The notes under the pieces were generated by a model. That model searched no databases. It saw only the letters and a program-made list of their open reading frames with translations, and was not told the DNA's origin. From contig NZ_CP082966.1 in NCBI RefSeq assembly GCF_019968605.1, positions 124,001-188,000 on the forward strand: DNA of 64,000 nucleotides, given 5' to 3'. Shown piece after piece: positions 44,723 through 53,517 of this stretch. The position numbers and the translations under genes are program-made. Positions within the stretch are counted from its first letter, which is position 1, and every line of letters starts with the position of its first letter. The DNA comes from Polaribacter litorisediminis (lineage in GTDB: Bacteria; Bacteroidota; Bacteroidia; Flavobacteriales; Flavobacteriaceae).

Positions 44723-45508
44723 ATGAATCTAGAACCTAATAAATATTTTGGAATTACAACAAAATCGCTAAAAACCGAAAGCTTTAATATTTCATTGACT
44801 AATCATTTAGCTAACTCAAAAATCTCATTACACTCTCACGAAAAACCATATTTGTGTTTACTCGCTTCTGGAACATATATAGAAGAAAGTAATATTACAG
44901 ATATTATCATACAAGGAGAAGTTCTCTACAGAACAGCTAACTATGAGCATTCAAATAGTTTTTCAGACAAAGGAGGCTTATGTTTAAATATTGAAATTAA
45001 TAATCATCAAAAATTCACAACACTAAATGAACTTCATCTACCTCTTAAGGTTTCAAAACAAAAAGGAATTTTAGAAATGTATAAATTACTGTATGGTATA
45101 AAACGATGTTTATCAAATGACATTATAAATATATATTGTTACGAATCAATGATTGCAGTAATGAATGTTTTTAATGGAAAAGGTGATATTAATTGGGTAA
45201 AAAAAATTAAAGAACTAATAAACGATAATCCATTAGAAACGATTTCACTTGATAAATTGAGTATTGAATTTTCACTTCACCCCAATTATATTGTTCGTAA
45301 ATTCAAAGAAATTACTGGCTTTAAACTTTCTGAATACTTAACTAAAATAAGACTGGAACACTCAGTTAAACAACTACTTATAAGTAACGAAAACATTACA
45401 TCTATAGCTTTAGAAAATGGGTTTTACGATCAAAGTCATTTTAATAGGAACTTCAAAAAACATATAGATACAACACCTAATAATTTCAGAAAAGTCATTA
45501 CAGGTTAG
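44723..45508 (+). CDS. AraC-family transcriptional regulator
   Basis: The 261-residue protein has an N-terminal cupin-like sensing part (SKISLHSHEKPYLCLLASGT) and a C-terminal AraC double HTH. The HTH covers SLDKLSIEFSLHPNYIVRKF, KEITGFKLSEYLTKIRLEHS and then SIALENGFYDQSHFNRNFKK. It probably binds a small ligand and regulates nearby genes. The next gene follows 71 bp downstream on the same strand; I infer it may be a target. Confidence 0.9.
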   Translation: MNLEPNKYFGITTKSLKTESFNISLTNHLANSKISLHSHEKPYLCLLASGTYIEESNITDIIIQGEVLYRTANYEHSNSFSDKGGLCLNIEINNHQKFTTLNELHLPLKVSKQKGILEMYKLLYGIKRCLSNDIINIYCYESMIAVMNVFNGKGDINWVKKIKELINDNPLETISLDKLSIEFSLHPNYIVRKFKEITGFKLSEYLTKIRLEHSVKQLLISNENITSIALENGFYDQSHFNRNFKKHIDTTPNNFRKVITG

Positions 45509-45579
45509 TCTCATACAATTTTAACAGGATTATAGCATTTATATTTGTGGCTTAAACTAAACTAAAAACGGCTATTGTA

Positions 45580-46692
45580 ATGAAGAAAAAAACAAGAAAT
45601 ATTATATTTATTGCTATTGGTGTTTTGACATGTCTATTTTTCTATGGAAAAAATAATTTTGAGAATGATAAACAAACTTTATTAGAATTAAAAATAAAAG
45701 CTGGAAATGGAGAAATTAAATATGCTTTTGACAAAATGGAAAACATAGAAAGTTTTTCAAATCCACTTATAAATTTTGCTTACCAAAAATGGAAGAAAAA
45801 AATGTACTCTCGATTTATTACAAATGAAGAGATTATTGCAAATACATCTGAAAACAAAATCATTAATGATATTTCAAATATTTATCGTGATTATTGGAGA
45901 GTTGAACTATTAAAGGAAACTCAAAAAAAGCGAACTGATACTATACTTTATAATAAACTTGCTAATTATTTATTGCTGAATAATTTGACAAATATTTCAT
46001 CGGACAGTTTAATAAAAACAATTAGAGATGATACTCAGCTCAAAAGAATAATAGACAAAGAAGGTTTCAAATCAAAGTTTATGTATCGTAATGGATTTCA
46101 GGATTTGTTAATATGGAACAAAGAATCGAATAAAAAATATAAAGTTATTTTACCCAAAAGCACAATAAATACAAATGTTGTATTCATAGAAAATTATAAT
46201 TTAAACGGATATGATAATTATGCTACATTTGGTTCTTCCCAAGTTGGAGGATGGGCTGAAAAGGAATCTGCTACTTTGTATTGTAACAAAGGGGAATATG
46301 ATTTAAATTCCGAAAAATTTAATATATCTTACTTAAAACACGAAAGTTTACATTTTACTGACCTCAATGAGTATCCGAATTTAAGTGCAGCCGATTTAGA
46401 ATACAGAGCAAAAATAATTGAACTGATGTACTGTACTGAAAAAACTATTTATGACAGAATTGCACAATTTCTAAACGGAGCAAGTTCAGAGAATAGAAAA
46501 CATTCACACTCTTATGCGAATTACAGTTTAATTAAAAATTTATCTCAAATTATATTTGAGTCAGATTATGAAAGTGATTATAATAAATGGAAAGAACTAT
46601 CTGTAAAACACATTAATAATTCGGCAAGTTTATTATATAAGAATAGCGAAGAAACCTTGCAGAATGATAACGACTTGAATGAAATAATATAA
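45580..46692 (+). CDS. Membrane-anchored protein with HExxH metallopeptidase-like motif
   Basis: The 370-residue protein has an N-terminal membrane helix (residues 5-22, NIIFIAIGVLTCLFFYG) and a soluble part outside the membrane. LKHESLHFTDLNEYPNLSA holds HESLH (residues 254-258), with E274 in DLEYRAKIIEL nearby as a possible third zinc ligand. I do not recognise the family. It could be a gluzincin-like peptidase or an inactive relative. It shares a cassette with the AraC regulator. Confidence 0.6.
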   Translation: MKKKTRNIIFIAIGVLTCLFFYGKNNFENDKQTLLELKIKAGNGEIKYAFDKMENIESFSNPLINFAYQKWKKKMYSRFITNEEIIANTSENKIINDISNIYRDYWRVELLKETQKKRTDTILYNKLANYLLLNNLTNISSDSLIKTIRDDTQLKRIIDKEGFKSKFMYRNGFQDLLIWNKESNKKYKVILPKSTINTNVVFIENYNLNGYDNYATFGSSQVGGWAEKESATLYCNKGEYDLNSEKFNISYLKHESLHFTDLNEYPNLSAADLEYRAKIIELMYCTEKTIYDRIAQFLNGASSENRKHSHSYANYSLIKNLSQIIFESDYESDYNKWKELSVKHINNSASLLYKNSEETLQNDNDLNEII

Positions 46693-46697
46693 TAACT

Positions 46698-46990
46698 GTG
46701 CCTAATAACTAAGCATATGGCGTGCCGATAGGCCAAAACCAAACACCTTATCACCAAACCCATCACTAAGAATAAGCAGAAAACAACCCTTTGAGTGTAA
46801 CTACAAACTATCCATAATCTTACAAATTCCTTCTGCTTTCAGCATTCTATACTTTTATGTATTTTTAAACTCAGCGGAAAAATCAAATTGATTTTACTAT
46901 TTTTACAAATATCTACAAAGATTGGAAAAAAAATTGTGCCAATTATAACTATATGCGATTTAACAGCAATAAGAATCTATGATTGTTAAG
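46698..46990 (+). repeat. Cassette-boundary repeat, copy 4
   Basis: It begins GTGCCTAATAACTAAGCATA and ends AGAATCTATGATTGTTAAGC. The core has TTCCTTCTGCTTTCAGCATT and AATCAAATTGATTTTACTAT. The start is inside a complete 5' terminus like copies 2 and 6. Confidence 0.85.
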
Positions 46991-47008
46991 CAACAATCAA
47001 ATAAAAAA

Positions 47009-47299
47009 TTATGCTAGGTATAGTTCTTTATAATTAGAAATATAGTTATTCAGTCTTTCAAATTGACTTTTTGATCCTTTAAATTTGAACGTCTCTTTAA
47101 ATTTAGAGAAACCGTAATTATCTAAAAAAGAACCAATAGACGTGTTTAAAAAAGATGAAGACATTGCCAAATTGGAATCTACATCTAAAAGTATCTGTTC
47201 ATTTTTTAAATAGGCATCTCGAAGTAAATCAAAAAGAATAAGACCTTCTTCATTAGAACTTGAATTTCTAACGATATTTTTTAACACAATTGTTTTCAT
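47009..47299 (-). CDS. STAS-like DUF4325 protein
   Basis: The 96-residue protein has the DUF4325 features of a STAS-like fold: ILLDVDSNLAMSSSFLNTSI and GSFLDNYGFSKFKETFKFKG. DUF4325 proteins often pair with a GHKL ATPase, as anti-sigma-factor antagonist domains pair with anti-sigma kinases. The ATPase gene is just upstream (68-bp gap) in the same direction. A regulatory switch is inferred; the target is unknown. Confidence 0.78.
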   Translation of the reverse strand: MKTIVLKNIVRNSSSNEEGLILFDLLRDAYLKNEQILLDVDSNLAMSSSFLNTSIGSFLDNYGFSKFKETFKFKGSKSQFERLNNYISNYKELYLA

Positions 47300-47367
47300 A
47301 AGAAAAGTTATTTTAGTTAAACGTATAAATTCTATGCAAATGTATATATAAATATATAATTATTTTC

Positions 47368-48249
47368 TTAAAACTCATATATATCTTCCGTATCATCTTT
47401 TTCTTCAAAAGTATTTAAGTCAACTTCTACTTTAATTAAGGTACCTGGAAAATTAAAATTAAAATCGCCAGCTCTATACATTTCACCTGACCTTTTTTCT
47501 ACTATACCAGTATTTGAAAGGATTTGCAACTTACCATTAGAGGATTCCGTTAATTCAAGAATATTATTCAATCCAAACCCCCTATTTCTAGGAGTTGATT
47601 TTATCGAATATCCTCGTTCTAAAGATTTAATAATTGCTTTCCAATCCTCAATAGGTTTCTCCTGTTTCTTTACTAAATCATTATTAATTGAACAAGCTAT
47701 CCCAACACCAAAGTCACAAACTGAGAATATAATTTTATTATTCTTAGGATAATATTGAGTAATAATATAACCGGAAACAGGTGACTTTGAGTGGTCAAAA
47801 ATATTATTAAATACTTCATCAATATTAGAGGCTAACGGAATCAAATCTTTATTATCCGTAAATCTTTCAAAATATTCTTTTGCATAATTAGTATAAGTAT
47901 AAATCATTTGCTGAGATATTTTCCATAAACAAAGAGTAGTATGATTCTTAGAAAGAGTAAAATTCTCTCTATTAAATCCTTCTTTCCAGTATTCTTTAAA
48001 CTTTATATTAAATAAATGATTATTCAGACTAGTTGACCCACCCTCGAAAGCTACTTGACTTCCTTGAGCATAAAAACTCTCAATTAAACACGCTAGCACC
48101 ACGAAATCATCTGTCTCTAAAAACCTTATATTGTTAAAGTCAACAGTTAAAAGGTTTACATCTTCTATTTCGGACATACTTTTAATAATAAACTGATTCC
48201 AAATATTTACCTGCTTACTATTTGGAACTATTAAACGATACGTATTCAT
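47368..48249 (-). CDS. STAS-like/GHKL ATPase regulatory protein
   Basis: The 293-residue protein has an N-terminal STAS-like segment (VNLLTVDFNNIRFLETDDFV) and a C-terminal histidine-kinase-type ATPase. The N box is EVFNNIFDHSKS, G1 is CDFGVGIACSI and G2 is RGFGLNNILEL. There is no H box or receiver, so it resembles anti-sigma kinase-like regulators, not a classical sensor kinase. It is paired with the DUF4325 gene. Its 5' end and promoter region are duplicated at 39732. Confidence 0.78.
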   Translation of the reverse strand: MNTYRLIVPNSKQVNIWNQFIIKSMSEIEDVNLLTVDFNNIRFLETDDFVVLACLIESFYAQGSQVAFEGGSTSLNNHLFNIKFKEYWKEGFNRENFTLSKNHTTLCLWKISQQMIYTYTNYAKEYFERFTDNKDLIPLASNIDEVFNNIFDHSKSPVSGYIITQYYPKNNKIIFSVCDFGVGIACSINNDLVKKQEKPIEDWKAIIKSLERGYSIKSTPRNRGFGLNNILELTESSNGKLQILSNTGIVEKRSGEMYRAGDFNFNFPGTLIKVEVDLNTFEEKDDTEDIYEF

Positions 48250-48309
48250 ATTAGAATCTTTTTTTGCTAAAATACAAAAATGCCAGTGCCCAAAACCAAA
48301 TAAAAAAAA

Positions 48310-48586
48310 TTGCTAAATTTAGTACTTAATCAAAGTTAGTTGCATTTTATTACCAAACTCATCGCTAAGAATAAGCAGAAAAACAACCGTCCAGGTATAA
48401 TTCACAATCTTACAAATTCCTTCTGCTTTGGGTATTCTATACTTTTCGGGATTTTTAAACTCAGCGGAAAAATCAAATTGATTTTACTATTTTTACAAAG
48501 ATTTACAAAGATTGAAAAAGAAAAAATAAGAACAATTATAACTATATGCGATATGACAGCAATGAGGATATATAATTGTTAGCAAC
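48310..48586 (+). repeat. Cassette-boundary repeat, copy 5
   Basis: From TTGCTAAATTTAGTACTTAA through TTATTACCAAACTC, TTCCTTCTGCTTTGGGTATT and ATATGCGATATGACAGCAAT to GGATATATAATTGTTAGC. The left part is the promoter region of the minus-strand GHKL gene and is identical to copy 1 up to 48358. Confidence 0.85.
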
Positions 48587-48684
48587 TATTAATCACTCAA
48601 AATCTGAAATAAATATAATATTATTATATTGTTAAAATATAAATTAATACATTTAATTTTTGTATTTTAACTTAAATAAAATTA

Positions 48685-49662
48685 ATGTCAAATTTTTTTT
48701 CAGACTTAAAAAAGGATACTTTAAATTTAGTTAAAAGTTATTCTTGGATTCCATTTCTTTTATTAGGAGGAACTTTAGTAACTATTTCTTTTTTACCTTA
48801 TTTTAAAGATATTATGTATCTTTCAAAAGGGTTTTATTCAATTGGAACAACAATAATTACAGCCGTAATATTTTTGACTATTGTAAAATCTAAACAATTT
48901 TCAGAGATATTTCAAAAACAATTACGTTCTATAATTTATTGTACTGAACATTTAGAGAAAAGAAAAGACATAAGAGAACTTTGGATGAATACTTCAAAAG
49001 CAATGTATGAAAAAAACTTTCCTGAATTATGTGAAAAACTTGAGGATAATCTTGAAAAATATATACCCATAGATTCGAGTAAATACTATGAAAATTATAT
49101 TTATAAAGTTGATATATCTTTTGATAAGGACAATGAAAATTATTTAATATTAAACGAAAGTGAATCTTTCGACCTTATCAGTAGAACAAAAAAAGATATT
49201 GAATATAATTCATCCTGTGTATTTGAAAAAGAGGACTACAAAGAAGAAATTTCTGACTACATAATGAAAGAATTTAAAGTAAATAAAAAAGTAATTGATT
49301 GTAAGGAACCACAATTAAAAATCGACAAAAATTATAAAGGCAAGAAAATTGTAGTACAACATATTAGAAGTTTAAGCGGTGAGAATAAATACTCTATAGA
49401 AAAAGAAGAATACAAAAGATATTCTCTAAAAGTTGAAAACACAAAAGCACATACTTGTTCTCATATATTTCACAACTATGTTTTGGAGGTTACGCATCCA
49501 AAAAATTTAGAAGTAAAATTTTATGAAAACGGAACATTAAACAATTTTGAGAAAAAACCTAATAGAGAAATTGGAAACTCTATTTTTCAAAGATTTGAAT
49601 ATCAAGGAATTATGTTTAAAAATCAAGGAACACGAATGATTTTTAGAGATTTAAGAAAATAA
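48685..49662 (+). CDS. Two-TM membrane protein of unknown function
   Basis: The 325-residue protein has two N-terminal membrane helices (about 20-39 and 47-67, WIPFLLLGGTLVTISFLPYF and GFYSIGTTIITAVIFLTIV). A soluble C-terminal domain of about 250 residues follows, rich in Lys, Glu and aromatic residues, with no motif I recognise. It resembles the two-helix-plus-cytosolic-domain plan of accessory membrane effectors, but this is only a shape argument. It is the sole gene between copies 5 and 6. Confidence 0.6.
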   Translation: MSNFFSDLKKDTLNLVKSYSWIPFLLLGGTLVTISFLPYFKDIMYLSKGFYSIGTTIITAVIFLTIVKSKQFSEIFQKQLRSIIYCTEHLEKRKDIRELWMNTSKAMYEKNFPELCEKLEDNLEKYIPIDSSKYYENYIYKVDISFDKDNENYLILNESESFDLISRTKKDIEYNSSCVFEKEDYKEEISDYIMKEFKVNKKVIDCKEPQLKIDKNYKGKKIVVQHIRSLSGENKYSIEKEEYKRYSLKVENTKAHTCSHIFHNYVLEVTHPKNLEVKFYENGTLNNFEKKPNREIGNSIFQRFEYQGIMFKNQGTRMIFRDLRK

Positions 49663-49697
49663 TTATATATTTACATCGTTATTTAAAACAAAAAATT

Positions 49698-49763
49698 ATG
49701 ACAACTTACAGCATCAAAACAAATTATTCTTTAATAATTGAAGAAGAAGAATTCACTGGATAA
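49698..49763 (+). CDS. Doubtful 21-residue ORF
   Basis: ATG to TAA encodes MTTYSIKTNYSLIIEEEEFT plus G. It follows the two-TM gene by 35 bp and is followed by a terminator. There is no homology I can name; it may be a short tail gene or chance. Confidence 0.2.
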   Translation: MTTYSIKTNYSLIIEEEEFTG

Positions 49764-49786
49764 ATAACATTTTAAAACAAAATCAC

Positions 49787-49816
49787 AAAAAAAAGTCTCT
49801 TAATTGAGGCTTTTTT
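49787..49816 (+). terminator. Terminator after the two-TM gene
   Basis: AAAAGTCTC pairs with GAGGCTTTT across a 6-nt loop and leads into a T-run. One G-T pair is present. Confidence 0.7.
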
Positions 49817-49839
49817 AGTTTTAATAAATAAAAAAAAGC

Positions 49840-50127
49840 GTTGCCCAATAACCAAGTATATAACCTTACAATAAGTCAACCCCATATACCTTATTATCTA
49901 ATCCATTCCTAAGAATAAGCATAAAACAACCGTTCGAGTATAATTCACAATCTTACAAATTCCTTCTGCTTTAAGTATTCTATACTTTTAGGGATTTTTA
50001 AACTCAGCGGAAAAATCAAATTGATTTTACTACATTTACAAAGATCTACAAAGATTGAAAAAAAAAATTGTAACAATTATAGCTATATGCGATATAAAAG
50101 CTATTAGGATATATACTTGTTGGCAAC
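49840..50127 (+). repeat. Cassette-boundary repeat, copy 6
   Basis: This is the cleanest copy for end symmetry: it starts GTTGCCCAATAACCAAG followed by TATATAACC and ends GGATATATACTTGTTGGCAA C. The reverse complement of the end (GTTGCCAACAAGTATATATC) matches the start apart from a few unpaired bases. The core has TTCCTTCTGCTTTAAGTATT and AATCAAATTGATTTTACTAC. Confidence 0.88.
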
Positions 50128-50151
50128 GATTACCAATCACACTCAAAAAGA

Positions 50152-50895
50152 ATGACTGAAAAAACGATTAATATTTTAAAATCTCTGAAAATAGGGGAAA
50201 CATATCCTGCACATAAGCCATTTGGAAAACAAGAAATTGAAGAACAAAGTGTTTTGAGTAAATTGTATAATTTAGAAATATTAAAACGTGTTAAATACTC
50301 TTATTCTGTTGGAAATATAAAGTACTTATCTAAATTCATTGAATTACAAGATTTTGAAAAGCTAACTGAATATATTGGAAATGCGAATGAATCAAAAAAC
50401 GGAATGAAAAGCACATTAGAATATAAGATACTTAAATTCCTTAAAGATAATGAAAACGGAAAACCTATTAGTTTAGATAATTACCATAAAAACGAAAGTC
50501 TTTTAAAGTCAAAAATAGCTGAATTAGTAAAATTAAAATACATAACTAAAGTTGCTGAATTATCTCTTGGAACTGATTTTAGCGCTAAAGGTTTAAGATG
50601 TAAAATCACTACAAATGGAATTAAATACTTAAACGAAATAGAAAGCGAAAATAAAACAACAGTTAATATTGAAAACTTTATTGGTCGTGATAATTATGGA
50701 AATCAGTCATCTAACTTTTCTAATAGTACCATAACAACTAACAATAATGCAAATAGCCAACCAACTGAAAAAAAGAATTTAATAAGCAGATTTTGGAAAC
50801 TTATATCTGAAAATAAACTTATTTCAGGAATATTATTACTTGTTATAATTTATGTTTTGAAAGTGTATTTTAATATTGACTTGAAAAATCCATAG
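50152..50895 (+). CDS. Winged-helix-like protein with C-terminal membrane anchor
   Basis: The 247-residue protein has two helical DNA-binding-like parts (about 1-70 and 85-165, for example YKILKFLKDNENGKPISLDN and KSKIAELVKLKYITKVAELS). A low-complexity linker (NFIGRDNYGNQSSNFSNSTI) leads to one C-terminal membrane helix (ISGILLLVIIYVLKVYF). Linkers of this type are common in membrane-attached effector proteins of conflict systems, so this is a candidate accessory protein; the function is unknown. It is 54 bp upstream of the methyltransferase-nuclease. Confidence 0.55.
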   Translation: MTEKTINILKSLKIGETYPAHKPFGKQEIEEQSVLSKLYNLEILKRVKYSYSVGNIKYLSKFIELQDFEKLTEYIGNANESKNGMKSTLEYKILKFLKDNENGKPISLDNYHKNESLLKSKIAELVKLKYITKVAELSLGTDFSAKGLRCKITTNGIKYLNEIESENKTTVNIENFIGRDNYGNQSSNFSNSTITTNNNANSQPTEKKNLISRFWKLISENKLISGILLLVIIYVLKVYFNIDLKNP

Positions 50896-50949
50896 TCTGA
50901 ATAACACAGTTACCATCACCAAAAAAAAACAAATTGTAAAAAAAGAAGA

Positions 50950-53361
50950 ATGAAGTATAAAAAAATACGAGAAGAAGAACTAAAAAACAAAGTAGGTGCA
51001 GACTGGTTTAAGCAATTTGACACCACCGAAATACTTGGAAATATAGACTTTACCGTTTTTCCAAAACAAGATAGTTTATTTGGTAGAACACCGCTTTTAT
51101 GGGCAGAAGCCAAAACAGGCAATTTTGATATACCAACAATGTTTGTGCAACTCGTTTTAACCATTGGCAAAGCACGAACTTTTGATAAAACCCTGCCACC
51201 TGCTTTTTTAGGTGCTTTTGACTTCAAAAAAATAACCTTTGTAGATTATATAAATATTCAAGATATTTTTTATCTAAACGACTTTAACTGGAACGTTACA
51301 CCAAGCAATCACGAAACCAAAGAATTTCAAATCATTAAAGAGCGTATAGTGACTGTCTTAAAAACTAAAACGTATGTTTTTGACTATCAAAAAGACGAAA
51401 AACTACTCAATACGTTTATTAAAAATAATGTAGCCAAGGCAACCACAAAAAGTAAAATAAAAATTGATAAAAACAATTTCATCCCCATTTATTTACGTTG
51501 GATAGAGATTGTTAAACCGATCATCGATGTTAATTGGGACGACTTAAAAAAAGCAAATATTTTTGATAGTGATTTTTATTTAGCAGACATTTTTGTTGAT
51601 GACAGAGGCACACAAAATATTGACGATGATTTAACCATAAGAGATAGTTTATTTGTTGTCTATGAGAATCAAGGCTATAAAATAGCCAAAGAAAACATCA
51701 AGCAAATGTTTGATGCTACTATAAACATTAGAAATAAAGATGCTTATTTGCAATTCTGGAAACTCTACAAAAGACCACCTATAAAAGAGTTTCAAGATTA
51801 CATTATTGAACGTAGAGATTTATTAGCTCCTCAAGATATTAGAGAACGCAAAGGAGCATTTTTTACCCCACGTATTTGGGTAGAACTTTCACAAAAATAC
51901 TTAACCGATTATTTGGGCGAAGACTGGCAAGACGACTATTACATTTGGGATTGTGCAGCAGGAACCGGAAACCTTTTAGCAGGTTTATCTAATAAATATA
52001 ACATTTACGCAAGTACATTAGACCAAGCCGATATTAATGTAATGCACGAGCGCATTGACCACGGAGCCAATTTACTAAAAAACCATGTTTTTCAATTTGA
52101 CTTCCTAAATGATGATTTCATTAAATTACCACAAAGCCTTCAGGATATAATCAACGACCCAGAAAAACGTAAGAAACTGATTATTTATATGAATCCACCT
52201 TATGCAGAAGCAGATAGTCGTCTTGGTGATGGTAGAAAAGGAGTTGCAGAATCTTTAATTCATAAAAAATATTCTGACTTAATGGGATATACAAAACGTG
52301 AAATTTATATTCAGTTTTTCACAAGAATTCATTGTGAAATACCAAACGTTATTATTGCAAATTTTTCAAAGTTGAAAAATTTGCAAGCACCAAAATTTTC
52401 TCAGTTTAGAGCGTTTTTTAAAGCAAAACTTGAAAAATTATTTATCACTCCTGCCGCTACATTTGATAATGTTAAGGGAAAATTTCCAATCGGTTTTTTT
52501 ATATGGAATACGAATAAAACAGAAAGTTTTAAGTATTTTAAAGCAGATGTTTTTAATAAAAACAAAGATTATTTTGGAGAAAAAAATATTTGGTCTTTTG
52601 ACCACCTTAAATTGATTAATGATTGGGTTAAAACATTTCGAATTACAAAATCAGAATCTATTGCCACAATTATTGGAGTGGGCAGTGATTTTCAAAATCA
52701 AAGATTAGTTCGTTTTGGAGAACCATTTATGAAAGTTCCCGCTTCAAATCATAATTGGCAAATTTCAAAAGATAATTTAATTGAAAGTTCAATTTATTAT
52801 ACTGTTAGACACAATATAGATTCTAATTGGTTAAATGACAGAGATCAATTTTTATTTCCCAATGATAAATGGAAAAATGATGAAAATTTCAAAAATGATT
52901 GTTTAGCAAATACACTATTTAGTAATAATATATCTAGTTCTTTTGGAACAAACAACTGGATCCCCTTTACCGAACAAGAAGTAAATGCACAAGAAAAGTT
53001 TGAAAGCAACTTTATGACCGATTTCATTAAAGGTAAAATCAAAACAGAAAGCAAAGCCAACTTGTTTGGAACTGACACTAATGAAACATTAAAAAGAGAA
53101 TTTTCAGAAGAAGCCAAAGAAGTTTTTGATGCAGGTAGAGAACTTTGGAGATACTATCATAGCCAACCAAACGTAAATGTAAATGCAAGTTTCTATGACA
53201 TTAGAGCGCACTTTCAAGGCAGAAATGCTAAAGGCAGAATGAACTCAAAAAGTGATGACCTAAAATACATGGAACTTATCGGCGAATTAAGAAATACACT
53301 AAGTTTTTTAGCAGACAAAATAAAGCCGAAAATATACGAATACGAATTTTTAAAAGAATAA
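50950..53361 (+). CDS. Fused nuclease-adenine methyltransferase (type IIG-like R-M enzyme)
   Basis: The 803-residue protein has an N-terminal nuclease-like part with D33 and E53-x-K55 (LLWAEAKTGN), a PD-(D/E)xK pattern. A central N6-adenine methyltransferase domain follows with motif I (WDCAAGTGNLL, about 333-343) and motif IV (MNPPYAE, about 414-420). The C-terminal part (about 480-800) probably holds target recognition. This fits an Eco57I-like type IIG restriction-modification enzyme that both methylates and cuts, although 803 residues is on the short side. Specificity is not readable. It is the last large gene of the island. Confidence 0.8.
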   Translation: MKYKKIREEELKNKVGADWFKQFDTTEILGNIDFTVFPKQDSLFGRTPLLWAEAKTGNFDIPTMFVQLVLTIGKARTFDKTLPPAFLGAFDFKKITFVDYINIQDIFYLNDFNWNVTPSNHETKEFQIIKERIVTVLKTKTYVFDYQKDEKLLNTFIKNNVAKATTKSKIKIDKNNFIPIYLRWIEIVKPIIDVNWDDLKKANIFDSDFYLADIFVDDRGTQNIDDDLTIRDSLFVVYENQGYKIAKENIKQMFDATINIRNKDAYLQFWKLYKRPPIKEFQDYIIERRDLLAPQDIRERKGAFFTPRIWVELSQKYLTDYLGEDWQDDYYIWDCAAGTGNLLAGLSNKYNIYASTLDQADINVMHERIDHGANLLKNHVFQFDFLNDDFIKLPQSLQDIINDPEKRKKLIIYMNPPYAEADSRLGDGRKGVAESLIHKKYSDLMGYTKREIYIQFFTRIHCEIPNVIIANFSKLKNLQAPKFSQFRAFFKAKLEKLFITPAATFDNVKGKFPIGFFIWNTNKTESFKYFKADVFNKNKDYFGEKNIWSFDHLKLINDWVKTFRITKSESIATIIGVGSDFQNQRLVRFGEPFMKVPASNHNWQISKDNLIESSIYYTVRHNIDSNWLNDRDQFLFPNDKWKNDENFKNDCLANTLFSNNISSSFGTNNWIPFTEQEVNAQEKFESNFMTDFIKGKIKTESKANLFGTDTNETLKREFSEEAKEVFDAGRELWRYYHSQPNVNVNASFYDIRAHFQGRNAKGRMNSKSDDLKYMELIGELRNTLSFLADKIKPKIYEYEFLKE

Positions 53362-53397
53362 GAACAATTACTCACTTAAAATCTAAAAACAAAAATT

Positions 53398-53517
53398 ATG
53401 AACGAAACCAAACCATTAAGACCAACTCCTAATACTAAACCTCAATCGCCACCAGGAGAAACTCACGGAATGCCAAGAACACCAAGACCTGTAAGACCTG
53501 TAAAACCTAAAAAATAA
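53398..53517 (+). CDS. Small proline-rich peptide, unknown
   Basis: A 39-codon ORF (MNETKPLRPTPNTKPQSPPG onward) follows the R-M gene by 36 bp. It is nearly all Pro, Arg, Lys, Thr, and ends KPKK. It overlaps the 3' end of the convergent membrane gene by 11 bp. The AUG has AAAATT upstream rather than a strong RBS. It may be a real short gene; I cannot name it. Confidence 0.4.
   Translation: MNETKPLRPTPNTKPQSPPGETHGMPRTPRPVRPVKPKK

Noticed and set aside
48340..48582. 80-codon plus-strand ORF in repeat copy 5
   Set aside because: It lies inside the non-coding repeat, is not kept open in the other five copies, and has no product signal.
39864..50127. Interpretation as a classical class 1-type integron
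   Set aside because: No intI gene or attI site is visible in the window, and the repeats are much longer than known attC sites, so I use cassette-like only.
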